DNA from: JAUILA01 sp964563925
Lineage (GTDB): Bacteria > Bacteroidota > Bacteroidia > Cytophagales > Cyclobacteriaceae
Assembly: GCA_964563925.1 (NCBI GenBank)
Contig: CAZLZD010000005.1
Coordinates: forward strand, 1 to 64,000
Direction: 5' to 3'
DNA length: 64,000 bases
Part shown: positions 37,678-45,851 of the stretch, piece by piece
Numbering within the stretch: position 1 is the stretch's first letter
Layout: each line of letters opens with the position of its first letter
Made by a program: the position numbers and the translations under genes
The notes under the pieces: generated by a model
Databases searched by the model: none
What the model was told of the DNA's origin: nothing
What the model saw: the letters and a program-made list of their open reading frames with translations, nothing else

Positions 37678-37708
37678 AAAAAAAGGTCCGCCCCTTTCGG
37701 GCGAACCT
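37678..37708 (-). terminator. Intrinsic terminator for the fasciclin gene
   Basis: Read on the minus strand, a 9-bp stem (one mismatch) GGTTCGCCC/GGGCGGACC with a loop GAAAG is followed by seven T residues. It lies 20 bases after the fasciclin stop codon. Confidence 0.8.
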
Positions 37709-37728
37709 GATCATTTCACTCAACTCCA

Positions 37729-38313
37729 CTATTCAGAAGGCGGCAGGATAACCGCATCAATGACGTGTACCACCCCGTTGGATGCGTCAACATCGGCCAT
37801 TACCACATTCGCGTCATTCACTTTTGCCCCGTCAGCGGTGCTGATCGTTACGTCGGCCCCGTTAACGGTGGCTGCAGACATGCCATCAGATAAATCAGAA
37901 GACATTACCTCACCGGGAACCACGTGATAGGTCAGAATGGCAATCAGCTGATCTTTATTCTCAGGTTTAAGTAAATTCTCCAGCGTTCCCGCAGGAAGGG
38001 CTGCAAAAGCCTCGTTGGTCGGGGCAAATACAGTAAACGGACCTTCACCCTGGAGGGTTTCCACCAGTCCGGCAGCCTGCACCGCCTGAACAAGTGTGGA
38101 TAATGATTCTGTTTCAGCAGCAAGGGCAACTATGTCCTGTGATGCTTCAACTTGCTCAGTGCGCATCGTTTCCGCCGCCTCTTCGGCTTCTGAAGTCATG
38201 GATTCGTCAGCCATTTCCTCTGATGACTCATCATAGGATGATTCTGATTCCCCTCCCCCGCAGGCAAAGGCAAACAGCAACATAATACTAAACAGGTACG
38301 TTGTAATTTTCAT
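37729..38313 (-). CDS. Fasciclin (FAS1) domain lipoprotein
   Basis: The 194-residue lipoprotein (Cys18 in FAFAC) has an acidic Ser/Glu-rich linker (~20-60) and one FAS1 domain (~60-192). Typical H1 and H2 motifs are present: GPFTVFAPTNEAFAALPAGT and VVHVIDAVILPP, with ILTYHVVPGEV between. FAS1 domains mediate adhesion or surface interactions; in Bacteroidota small FAS1 lipoproteins are common and mostly unstudied. It is transcribed alone with its own terminator. Confidence 0.92.
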   Translation of the reverse strand: MKITTYLFSIMLLFAFACGGGESESSYDESSEEMADESMTSEAEEAAETMRTEQVEASQDIVALAAETESLSTLVQAVQAAGLVETLQGEGPFTVFAPTNEAFAALPAGTLENLLKPENKDQLIAILTYHVVPGEVMSSDLSDGMSAATVNGADVTISTADGAKVNDANVVMADVDASNGVVHVIDAVILPPSE

Positions 38314-38459
38314 TTGTTTCTGATTTTTAGTTTACCTAATAACCAAGCACGGGGGATGTTGTTTTGAATCTTATAAGAATTTCAAAAAAAATTGAAATAA
38401 ATGAAAGTAGAGCTCAGACTGCTAAAGAAGTACGATAACCCGGTAAAGGTCTTCTCAGT

Positions 38460-39305
38460 TTATTGACCAGACATTAATTTGAGTATATCCTGGTTCAGCA
38501 GATTGCTGATATTCATGTACCAGGCAGAGCTATAGGCTTTTAATTCGTCGGGACGTTCGAAATATACCTCTATTGCCACTGAAAACAGTTCATGCTTACT
38601 GGTAGCCCCGTACTGACGGAAAATGGATTCGCCATTACCAATCCGGATTAGTTCGTAGCTGGCCAGCCTGTCCCACATTTCAAGGGCATCCATGGAGATA
38701 AATTCATATTCTCCGTTCAAAATCTTATTCTCCAGCAACAGCGCATGAGCCATCTCATGAAGCCCCAGGTTCCTCCCATCAGTCTGATCGGCATATCCCT
38801 TCAGGAAATTTTTCCAGGAGAGCACGATGATCCCGCCCCTGTTTACTTCGCCCTGGTGATACTGGCGCGTGATCGTGGAATAATAATCATCCGGATAGAT
38901 AAGAATCCGGTGAAAGTGTTCAAAGAAAATGCCGGGAAAGCCAAAAGTAAGCTGCACTGCACAAGCTGAAATCAGTACGATCATTTCGTCGGTCAGTGTC
39001 AGCTCCTGTGATCGGACAATGAATTTTTTCCGATCTATGAATGCCTGAAGTCGCCGTTCAAACAGATCTTTATTCTCCGGTGACAGATTCTTGTAATACT
39101 CGAAGACCGAAGATATAATACGCTTGTATTCAAGGCGTAAAGGTTTATTTACCTTGTTGCGGTAATACCAATGTAACATCCGGTATTGCGTAGAATGATG
39201 AAAGGCATCGATTCCGACCAGGATGGCATCCCGGAAAACACGAATAATTGCTGCCAGGATAAGGGCAATTACCCCGACATAGATAATAGCGGATAGAACA
39301 CTCAT
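38460..39305 (-). CDS. MtfA-like zinc-dependent peptidase (M90-type), membrane-anchored
   Basis: The 281-residue protein has an N-terminal membrane segment (~5-25) and a zinc peptidase domain. The catalytic HExxH is HEMAH at 183-187, and a downstream Glu lies in the KHELFSVAIEVYFE segment. Length and motifs fit the MtfA/M90 family, whose E. coli member binds the Mlc repressor and has peptidase activity. Nearby strands (GGIIVLSWKNFLKGYAD) are typical. Start and signal make the peptidase domain either cytoplasmic or periplasmic; I cannot decide. It is a single gene. Confidence 0.85.
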   Translation of the reverse strand: MSVLSAIIYVGVIALILAAIIRVFRDAILVGIDAFHHSTQYRMLHWYYRNKVNKPLRLEYKRIISSVFEYYKNLSPENKDLFERRLQAFIDRKKFIVRSQELTLTDEMIVLISACAVQLTFGFPGIFFEHFHRILIYPDDYYSTITRQYHQGEVNRGGIIVLSWKNFLKGYADQTDGRNLGLHEMAHALLLENKILNGEYEFISMDALEMWDRLASYELIRIGNGESIFRQYGATSKHELFSVAIEVYFERPDELKAYSSAWYMNISNLLNQDILKLMSGQ

Positions 39306-39484
39306 AGAAAACCGTCAAATATATGGAATCCTGCCCGATTGAAATACAGGCCTCCACGTATTTGCCGGGATTTATCTTATTCCCTTATGAAGGTTCTGAC
39401 GCAGGATATTCCCTGTACACCCGTTGAAGAGTCCGGGATTCGGGGAAAATTATGTAAATTGATCATGTACCAACCGATCACAAA

Positions 39485-40315
39485 ATGAAACGCAGACAAT
39501 TTCTATATCAGGGCAATGCGATGGCGGCCGCAGCCCTACTTGCCCCGGCATCACTTTTCCGTCCGGTCCCGCTGGGCAACATAGGGGTTCAGCTTTATTC
39601 GTTCCGCGATCAAATGCTAAGGGACGCAAAGGGCACTCTGGGACTGATTGCAAAACTTGGATTCAAGGAGGTTGAATCTGCCAGGAGCGGTAAGGGGTTG
39701 TATTATGGCCTCAGTCCATCGGAAATGAAAAAGGTCTGTGCGGACCTGGGGCTGGCCGTTCGAAGCGGACACGTACACCTTGATGACCAGTGGGATAAGA
39801 CGCTGGAACAAGCTGCTGAGGCTGGTCAGGAATATATTATTTGCTCCACCATGCCTTCGGACGGACAGACGGTGGATAATTACAAGTCAGTCGCCGCGGC
39901 ATTTAACCAGGCCGGCGAGGATTGCCGCGCCATGAATATGAAATTTGGTTATCATAACCATGAGTATGAATTTGAGCAGGATCAGGGCAAAATCCTGTAT
40001 GATATTTTGATGGATGAAACAGATCCTGAGCTGGTACATATGGAACTGGATCTCGGTTGGGTGGTTGCCGCCGGACAGGACCCGCTGGCGTATTTCAATA
40101 AATATCCGGGCCGTTTTCCACTCTGGCACCTGAAGGATATGGATTTGTGGGAGAATGAAAGCACGGAGTTTGGCAAAGGAGGTCTCGATATTGCACTTAT
40201 GATGAAAAATAAGGATAAATCAGGGGTGAAACACATTTTTATCGAGCAGGAGGAATATGCCAGTTCCCCAGAGGAAAGCATGCGTCATAATTTGAAATAT
40301 CTTGCCGACTTGTAA
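39485..40315 (+). CDS. Tat-type exported TIM-barrel isomerase/epimerase-like protein
   Basis: This 276-residue protein begins MKRRQFLYQGNAMAAAALLA, a twin-arginine style signal (RRxFL). It then has an AP-endonuclease-2-type barrel: GNIGVQLYSFRD, KFGYHNHEYEF, HMELDLGWV, FPLWHLKDMD and HIFIEQEEY supply the likely metal ligands (Glu, Asp, His). It resembles the Sec-exported protein at 13497-14351. Tat export is consistent with a metal loaded in the cytoplasm. Sugar epimerisation is inferred from the family. Confidence 0.85.
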   Translation: MKRRQFLYQGNAMAAAALLAPASLFRPVPLGNIGVQLYSFRDQMLRDAKGTLGLIAKLGFKEVESARSGKGLYYGLSPSEMKKVCADLGLAVRSGHVHLDDQWDKTLEQAAEAGQEYIICSTMPSDGQTVDNYKSVAAAFNQAGEDCRAMNMKFGYHNHEYEFEQDQGKILYDILMDETDPELVHMELDLGWVVAAGQDPLAYFNKYPGRFPLWHLKDMDLWENESTEFGKGGLDIALMMKNKDKSGVKHIFIEQEEYASSPEESMRHNLKYLADL

Positions 40316-40327
40316 TCAGGATATGCT

Positions 40328-41182
40328 TTGTCGCTAATTACGAGTATCCGCCAGTATTTGACCAATGAACCGCAGGTGCTGGAACGTATAGAACGATTAC
40401 ACGCTCTTTGGATATCCCTGGTATATGTGTATTTGTTTCTTTTGTTTTTTCAGCCATTTGGTGTTAACAATTACGACCCGGGAGAGGAGATAACCTTACA
40501 GCTGGTGGGATCACTGGCCATTTTTGTTTCCTCCTGCGGAGTGATCCTGCTTTTGAATGACCTACTCATCTATCCGCTCATCCGGCCGCGCCGGAGACTG
40601 GGTGTGTGGGCCTGGTTTTTTTGGGTGTACATACTCTTTGCTACTTCCTGCTTTCTGGTTTATAATATTTTGGGCAGCTGGCATGATTTCAAGTGGAGCA
40701 GTTATGGAGAGTTTCTGATAAACTTTGCCGGTTTGCTGTTCATTCCTGCGTTAGCCCTGGTCGCTTATCTTACTTTCCGCTCCCTGAAAAATGAGCTTTC
40801 AAAGGCGTATCATTACCGCAACACCAAAACAGATGGTGACGAGCTTATCCGAATACCTGCAGAAAACGGTAAAGATGCCTTCATAATCAAGTTGAATGGA
40901 TTGTTATTTATTGAATCAGCGGACAATTACGTCGAGGTCCATTTTCTTGAGAATGCTCAATTAAAGAAATCCATTTTCAGGCAATCCCTCAAGGCAATTT
41001 CCGAAATGGAGATACACCCTGCCCTTTTCCGGTGTCATCGCTCCTATATAATCAACCTGGTTCACTTGCAAAGGCTCATGGGTAACCGGAACAAATTGCA
41101 TGTCCGGCTGAGCGGTACAGAGCGTGACATACCGGTTAGCCGGTCAAGAATTGATTCGCTGTTTGCGAAGATTGAGCCGTAG
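40328..41182 (+). CDS. Membrane-bound LytTR transcription regulator
   Basis: The gene encodes 284 residues, with a TTG start at 40328 (GTG 40376 is possible; no ATG exists in the N-terminal part). Four membrane segments (~28-48, 62-82, 98-118, 132-155) are followed by a cytoplasmic LytTR DNA-binding domain (~180-284; LLFIESADNYVEVHF; HRSYIINLVHLQRL; DIPVSRSR). It has no receiver domain, so it is a one-component, membrane-tethered regulator. The next gene encodes an unrelated membrane protein 107 bases downstream and may be its target or partner. Confidence 0.85.
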   Translation: MSLITSIRQYLTNEPQVLERIERLHALWISLVYVYLFLLFFQPFGVNNYDPGEEITLQLVGSLAIFVSSCGVILLLNDLLIYPLIRPRRRLGVWAWFFWVYILFATSCFLVYNILGSWHDFKWSSYGEFLINFAGLLFIPALALVAYLTFRSLKNELSKAYHYRNTKTDGDELIRIPAENGKDAFIIKLNGLLFIESADNYVEVHFLENAQLKKSIFRQSLKAISEMEIHPALFRCHRSYIINLVHLQRLMGNRNKLHVRLSGTERDIPVSRSRIDSLFAKIEP

Positions 41183-41289
41183 TTTACCATTCATCCCAAA
41201 TAGTTCATTTTCATACCTCAGGCGGTCCTTTCTGCAACTTTACCGGCCATTTTTCCAGTCTGTAATAGAGAAACAAAAACAACAACATC

Positions 41290-41952
41290 ATGAAAAATCT
41301 AATTGCTTACAGAAAGCCAACTGTATGGAAAAACGTACTGGCATTCTTGATTTCTGTTACCTTCCTGGTCGTATGGCTTCCATTTCTCAGGTCGGTTTTC
41401 GACGGTGCCTCCTATCCGTGGGGGACGAATTATTTCGGATTCTTTATCAGTGGAAATGGAATCACGCCCGAGTTCCTTTTCGTGGTTATCCAGCTTGTGT
41501 TTTATGTGATCCTCATGTATTCAATGTACTGGATGCGAAATCGGATTGTTTTTTATATTCTGGCCCTTCTGTGGTTCATAAATTCATTCGGCAACTTGTT
41601 ATTTGATATTGCTGTGAACGGGGATACCCTATTTCATGGTGAGACATTGAATGTGCACATTTCCCTCTTCTGGGTTGTGCTTCCACTTTCTGCGATTTCG
41701 TTGCTGCTCATTTACCAGGTGATCAGGGAAGACGCGCAATCTGCAGAGACTGCGTATCGCTGGACGCCTAAAAATTCCATGCGCCTGTTGCTGATCCTTG
41801 GACCGCTTCCGCTTCAGGCATTGTTGCTGGCAAGCGGCGAGCCGGATGGAATCACAGATCAGGTCGGTGTCATTATGAGCATTTCCCAATGCCTGTTGCT
41901 TCCGTTTGTATATAAACCCAGTATTCCACCACAGGTGACGGAAACCGCATGA
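41290..41952 (+). CDS. Hypothetical multi-pass membrane protein
   Basis: The 220-residue protein has about six predicted membrane segments. No family is recognised. The order (membrane LytTR regulator then membrane protein) fits known LytTR regulator/inhibitor pairs in which the small membrane protein controls the regulator, but sequence similarity to those inhibitors is not evident to me. Confidence 0.7.
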   Translation: MKNLIAYRKPTVWKNVLAFLISVTFLVVWLPFLRSVFDGASYPWGTNYFGFFISGNGITPEFLFVVIQLVFYVILMYSMYWMRNRIVFYILALLWFINSFGNLLFDIAVNGDTLFHGETLNVHISLFWVVLPLSAISLLLIYQVIREDAQSAETAYRWTPKNSMRLLLILGPLPLQALLLASGEPDGITDQVGVIMSISQCLLLPFVYKPSIPPQVTETA

Positions 41953-41981
41953 ACTTCATAACTGAAGTCAGATAAAATGGA

Positions 41982-42007
41982 AGGGCCGTTTCAGGGTATT
42001 CGGCCCT
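41982..42007. terminator. Possible bidirectional terminator
   Basis: A 7-bp stem AGGGCCG/CGGCCCT with a 12-base loop sits between convergent genes, touching the stop of the dioxygenase gene. T-runs on either side are poor, so this is weak. Confidence 0.4.
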
Positions 42008-42860
42008 ACTTCAATACCTCGTCCCAATTTACCTTGTCATTATGGGAATGAGTGAAACCCATGGCCCGCTCTTCCTGTATGGTTTTAACGTCACGAAATG
42101 CCATGACATAGGTTTTTCTCCAGTTTTGCGAGGAGTTGCCGCCTGAACCATGGATAATGCGCTCATCATGGATGGTTACGCTGCCGCGTTTCACAGGCAG
42201 GTAGACAACCCTGTCCCCGGGCCTGGTCTCTATCACGAGGGTATGAGAGTCATCCCGTGAACCTTCCCCGGAGGCTTCCGAATAACTGGCTGGTTTATGG
42301 GTGCGTAACTCAGGTTCCCGGTTGGAGCCGGGAACAACCTGAAGGCATCCGTTTTCAAGTCCCGAATCCGTCAGGGCCAGGGAGAAGGTAGCGGTCCAGG
42401 TATTTTCGGTTTTAGGCCAGTAACCCAGGTCCTGGTGCATGGTAAACGCAGCCCCGGGTTTAGAGGGTTTCTTGGCGAGAAACTGCTCATAATCCATATC
42501 CGCCTTTCCATTTGGGTATAACTGCCCGGCGATTCCATGGGCAACCTGGTAGAAAATATTGTTTACGAGTTCGCTTCGGTATTTGCCCGGCAGCATGGCA
42601 TTTACGAGCTGAAACTTTTCAAAAGGGGTTCCGTAAGGCTGGGACATGTCACAAAAATCACGGCCCATGTGTTCTTTTTCACCTCCCATGATGAAGTGCT
42701 CAAACCAGGAATCAATAGTGCCCAGCTCAGATTCTGAAAGGACATCCTCAAGGACAAGGTACCCTTCTTCATTATACTTTCTGATTTCTTCATCGGTTAT
42801 CTCATATAGCGTTCCTGAACGCCGGTGGCTTCCGGAATCGGGATTTGTGTAACTTTCCAT
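42006..42860 (-). CDS. Phytanoyl-CoA dioxygenase (PhyH) family protein
   Basis: This is a 284-residue Fe(II)/2-oxoglutarate-dependent oxygenase. The facial triad is visible as His142 and Asp144 (MHQDLGYWP) and His237 (RIIHGSGG), with Arg248 in the position that binds 2-oxoglutarate. The N-terminus has the family's YNEEGYLVLEDVLSE. Bacterial PhyH proteins hydroxylate many small molecules, so the substrate is open. It is the last gene of a three-gene minus-strand cluster, 14 bases after the TIM-barrel gene. A shared sugar- or osmolyte-like substrate is an inference from that. Confidence 0.9.
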   Translation of the reverse strand: MESYTNPDSGSHRRSGTLYEITDEEIRKYNEEGYLVLEDVLSESELGTIDSWFEHFIMGGEKEHMGRDFCDMSQPYGTPFEKFQLVNAMLPGKYRSELVNNIFYQVAHGIAGQLYPNGKADMDYEQFLAKKPSKPGAAFTMHQDLGYWPKTENTWTATFSLALTDSGLENGCLQVVPGSNREPELRTHKPASYSEASGEGSRDDSHTLVIETRPGDRVVYLPVKRGSVTIHDERIIHGSGGNSSQNWRKTYVMAFRDVKTIQEERAMGFTHSHNDKVNWDEVLK

Positions 42861-42874
42861 GGGTATTTTATGGT

Positions 42875-43819
42875 TTAAACATTTGCAGCTTCAATGGTTT
42901 TCAATGTCTTTTCCAGTCCGGTTCGGGCGACCTCGAGCAGGTCTTGTTTATGGTATTCAGGGTTATAGAGTTCGAGCGAAACACATCGGTTAAATCCTGA
43001 TGCCTTCAGGTCGCGGAATATCTTTGAGGTGGGCAGTATTCCATCCCCCGGGTATACCCGGTCGGGATCTGACATATCCTCCCTGGCCATGCCTTTCGGT
43101 GCGTCATTGTACTGGAATATGGCATACATGTCCCCGTTCAGCATGGAAAGCCCTTCAAACCCTCCCCCTGTGATGTACATATGAAATACGTCAGGAATTA
43201 TCTTGGCTTTCGGGTGATCAGTATCCAGGGCCACCGCCGCGGCTTGTCCGAGCGTTTTCAGGGGGAACATCTTTACAAAAACGAGAGCGGGGTTAACGTT
43301 GTAATCCTCCAGACCCATCTCGAGGATCCGGCGGTAACAGCTGGTCACAAAGGACTGGTCATAATTCTCCCCCACCTTATTCGGTATGGCCTGTACAAAC
43401 TCACAGCCGATTTCTGAGGCCATTCTCAACCGGTTCCGGGTTTCCGGCAGTGATTTTTGAAAGGCTTCCTCATTTTCGGGGATACAGCCCCATAATCCGA
43501 TCATACTGGGGACAAACAACCCGCGGTCCTTTATTTTTTTGCCCAGTTCTTTCAGCGATCCTCCCTCCTTTTCATACGCTATGAGTTCATTGTCCCACGG
43601 TTCGATTGCGTCAAATCCGGCTTTTGCCGCGATATCCACTTTTTCCTCAAGCGAAGCCGGACGAATGGTAAACGTATCCAGGCAGATTGGCCACGGGCTT
43701 CGTCCGTTCTGATATCGCAGGGTCTGATGGCCGGGTTGCACCGTTGCCATAGCCGGACTGATCATTGTGGTGCCCAGTGCAGCCGCACCTGAGGCAATAA
43801 ATTTCCTTCTGTCAATCAT
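42875..43819 (-). CDS. Tat-exported TIM-barrel (hydroxypyruvate isomerase-like) protein
   Basis: This 314-residue protein begins MIDRRKFIASGAAALGTTM, a twin-arginine signal (RRKF). The body is a TIM barrel with KAGFDAIEPWDNEL, KAKIIPDVFHMYITGGG, MYAIFQYNDAP and a C-terminal RCVSLELYNPEY, matching the sugar phosphate isomerase/epimerase family. It is more distant from the other two TIM-barrel proteins in the window than they are from each other. It overlaps the upstream DUF2461 gene by 4 bases (ATGA). Confidence 0.82.
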   Translation of the reverse strand: MIDRRKFIASGAAALGTTMISPAMATVQPGHQTLRYQNGRSPWPICLDTFTIRPASLEEKVDIAAKAGFDAIEPWDNELIAYEKEGGSLKELGKKIKDRGLFVPSMIGLWGCIPENEEAFQKSLPETRNRLRMASEIGCEFVQAIPNKVGENYDQSFVTSCYRRILEMGLEDYNVNPALVFVKMFPLKTLGQAAAVALDTDHPKAKIIPDVFHMYITGGGFEGLSMLNGDMYAIFQYNDAPKGMAREDMSDPDRVYPGDGILPTSKIFRDLKASGFNRCVSLELYNPEYHKQDLLEVARTGLEKTLKTIEAANV

Positions 43820-44505
43820 GATTTTAATATAGTCTGACCGTTCAGGTCTGTGGTGAGAATATCTGACATAAAGTTGAAAAACGGGCGCAATTTTTTAAAC
43901 CCTTCGTTTACCGTAAGGTGAAAATTCTCTTCCCGCACTTCCTTGTCGGTGAATTCGTGTGTGAGAATAAAACCCTTGTGTCTTAGTAGATCGATGGCAG
44001 GGTCATCCGAAGTAAATCCTTTAGGTGCGGTTTTTACCTTATCCCCCTTTAATTCACCAAAATAGGATTGATATTCCGGAGCCTGGAGAATGCTGCGCAA
44101 CTCCTCACTCTCCTGCTGAAGCTGTTTGCGAATATGCAGCAGATCAGCCGGTTCAGGCTGCCAGAATCCACCGGCGAGGAATGATTTATCCCCGGGTTCA
44201 ATCCGAAGGTAATAGCCACCCCGAAGTGCCTCAGTGGCACGCCCGAAGGATACACTTCTGTGTTTATTGTATGGCGTTTTATCCGATGAAAAGCGGATAT
44301 CCCGATAAATCCTGAACCGTTTGGTGCGGGATGGATCAATGTGATCATGCTCCATCAATGCTGCTTCCAGTAAGGCTACAAATTGCTTAAATGCGTCTTC
44401 GCTCTGTTTGTAGTCTTTTTTGTGTTCCTGGAACCATTCACGGTTATTGTTTGCCGCCAGTTTCTTCTGAAAATTCAGAATAATGTCTGTAGGATGATTC
44501 GCCAT
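43816..44505 (-). CDS. DUF2461 domain protein
   Basis: The gene encodes 229 residues with no signal peptide. Family features are NNNREWFQEHKKDYK near the N-terminus, RIYRDIRFSSDKTPYNKH (~64-81) and GGYYLRIEPGDKSFLAGGF (~95-113). DUF2461 proteins (about 220 residues) are widespread and of unknown function. It is first in the cluster DUF2461, TIM-barrel, PhyH and is divergent from the MFS gene. The role in that cluster is unclear. Confidence 0.85.
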   Translation of the reverse strand: MANHPTDIILNFQKKLAANNNREWFQEHKKDYKQSEDAFKQFVALLEAALMEHDHIDPSRTKRFRIYRDIRFSSDKTPYNKHRSVSFGRATEALRGGYYLRIEPGDKSFLAGGFWQPEPADLLHIRKQLQQESEELRSILQAPEYQSYFGELKGDKVKTAPKGFTSDDPAIDLLRHKGFILTHEFTDKEVREENFHLTVNEGFKKLRPFFNFMSDILTTDLNGQTILKS

Positions 44506-44656
44506 GAGGGTGATGATTTATATAAATATACAAGTATTCTCAAGAAATGAATTTATGCCCTGTCAGTTAATCAGGCAAACGCCACCCGATCTCAGGGAAA
44601 CAGCATATTTCGGAAGAAAAAATCCATAATTTGTCAAACTAAGACTATATTGGGAC

Positions 44657-45826
44657 ATGAACAAACAACCCGCCTCACTGAAGCTGACTGTTCTGTTGGT
44701 CAGCAGCTTAACGATCATGTCAATGGTCACCATCTCCCCCTCATTACCTGAAATGTCTGCCGCATTTGAAGGAGTGCCCTATTCAGAGTTTCTGGTGAAA
44801 CTGGTATTGACACTGCCTGCATTATTCATAGCAACGGTTTCACCTATAGCCGGTAAACTGATCGACAGGTACGGGCGTCTTCCCTTCCTTTTCGGTTCAC
44901 TGGTCCTTTATGCGCTTGCCGGTGCGTCGGGTTATTTTCTCGATAACCTGTACATTATACTGGCCGGCCGGGCCCTGCTGGGGATAGCCGTCGGTATTTC
45001 CATGACCATTGTAAACACGCTGGTGGCCGATTATTTCGAGGGGCCACAGCGTCAGAAATTTGTAGGATTGCAAGTCGCCTTTATGTCATTGGGCGGAATA
45101 CTGTTTATCGGACTGGGTGGAGTTCTTGCCGATGTCGGCTGGCGGTTTCCGTTTCTGATCTATCTGTTCTCTCTCGTGGTGCTGCCACTGGCAGTTGCTT
45201 ACCTGTATGAACCGAAGCTTGAAAAGCATACCGCTGAGCAAAAGGCTATGCAGAAGTCGCCCGGTATCATATGGTTACTGTTTGTGAATGTGCTGTTAAT
45301 GTGGGTGCTGTTTTTCATGATTCCGGTGCAGGTTCCATTCCAGATGCAGGAGATCGGGGTCAGTTCAAATGCACTGGTAGGAGGCGCGATCTCCCTGAGT
45401 ACTCTGTTTTCTGCGATCTCTTCCTTTTCCTACTCACGCATAAAAGACAAATTTAGTTTTTATACCATATTCACCGTGGGTTATTTGTTCATGGGAGCCG
45501 CCTTTATCCTCGTAGCCATGGCCACTACCGTTACGGTGGTAATTATTGCGATGATGCTGGCTGGTTTTGGCATGGGCATGATGATCCCCAACACCAATAT
45601 CTGGGTTATGAGAATAGCTCCGCCTGCCATCCGCGGCCGGGAGATTGGTCGTCTCACCACTTTTTGGTTTCTGGGTCAGTTTCTTTCCCCGGTACTCCTA
45701 TTGCCCGTATCACGAATGTATTCTATTTCAAGTACATTCATGATTGCCGCGTTCTTCCTGTTTGCCCTGGCGCTGTTTTTCCTGGGGATGCAGGTCTTTA
45801 CCCGGCAACAGGTAACATCGGCCTGA
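44657..45826 (+). CDS. Major facilitator superfamily transporter
   Basis: The 389-residue protein has 12 predicted membrane segments and the MFS motif A (GKLIDRYGRLP) between segments 2 and 3. The N-half resembles drug:H+ antiporter-type transporters (SPSLPEMSAAF). The C-half has GFGMGMMIPNTNIW and a segment RIAPPAIRGREIGR. Substrate cannot be told; efflux is common in this group. The stop codon lies 8 bases from the end of a convergent gene. Confidence 0.88.
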   Translation: MNKQPASLKLTVLLVSSLTIMSMVTISPSLPEMSAAFEGVPYSEFLVKLVLTLPALFIATVSPIAGKLIDRYGRLPFLFGSLVLYALAGASGYFLDNLYIILAGRALLGIAVGISMTIVNTLVADYFEGPQRQKFVGLQVAFMSLGGILFIGLGGVLADVGWRFPFLIYLFSLVVLPLAVAYLYEPKLEKHTAEQKAMQKSPGIIWLLFVNVLLMWVLFFMIPVQVPFQMQEIGVSSNALVGGAISLSTLFSAISSFSYSRIKDKFSFYTIFTVGYLFMGAAFILVAMATTVTVVIIAMMLAGFGMGMMIPNTNIWVMRIAPPAIRGREIGRLTTFWFLGQFLSPVLLLPVSRMYSISSTFMIAAFFLFALALFFLGMQVFTRQQVTSA

Positions 45827-45851
45827 AGCAGCCATTAAAGGCCTGCTTCAG
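45823..45851. other. Inverted repeat across two convergent gene ends
   Basis: CTGAAGCAG (45823-45831) and CTGCTTCAG (45843-45851) form a perfect 9-bp stem that includes the MFS stop and the last codons of the arylsulfotransferase-like gene. There is no T-run. It may slow exonucleases or act as a weak bidirectional terminator. Confidence 0.5.
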
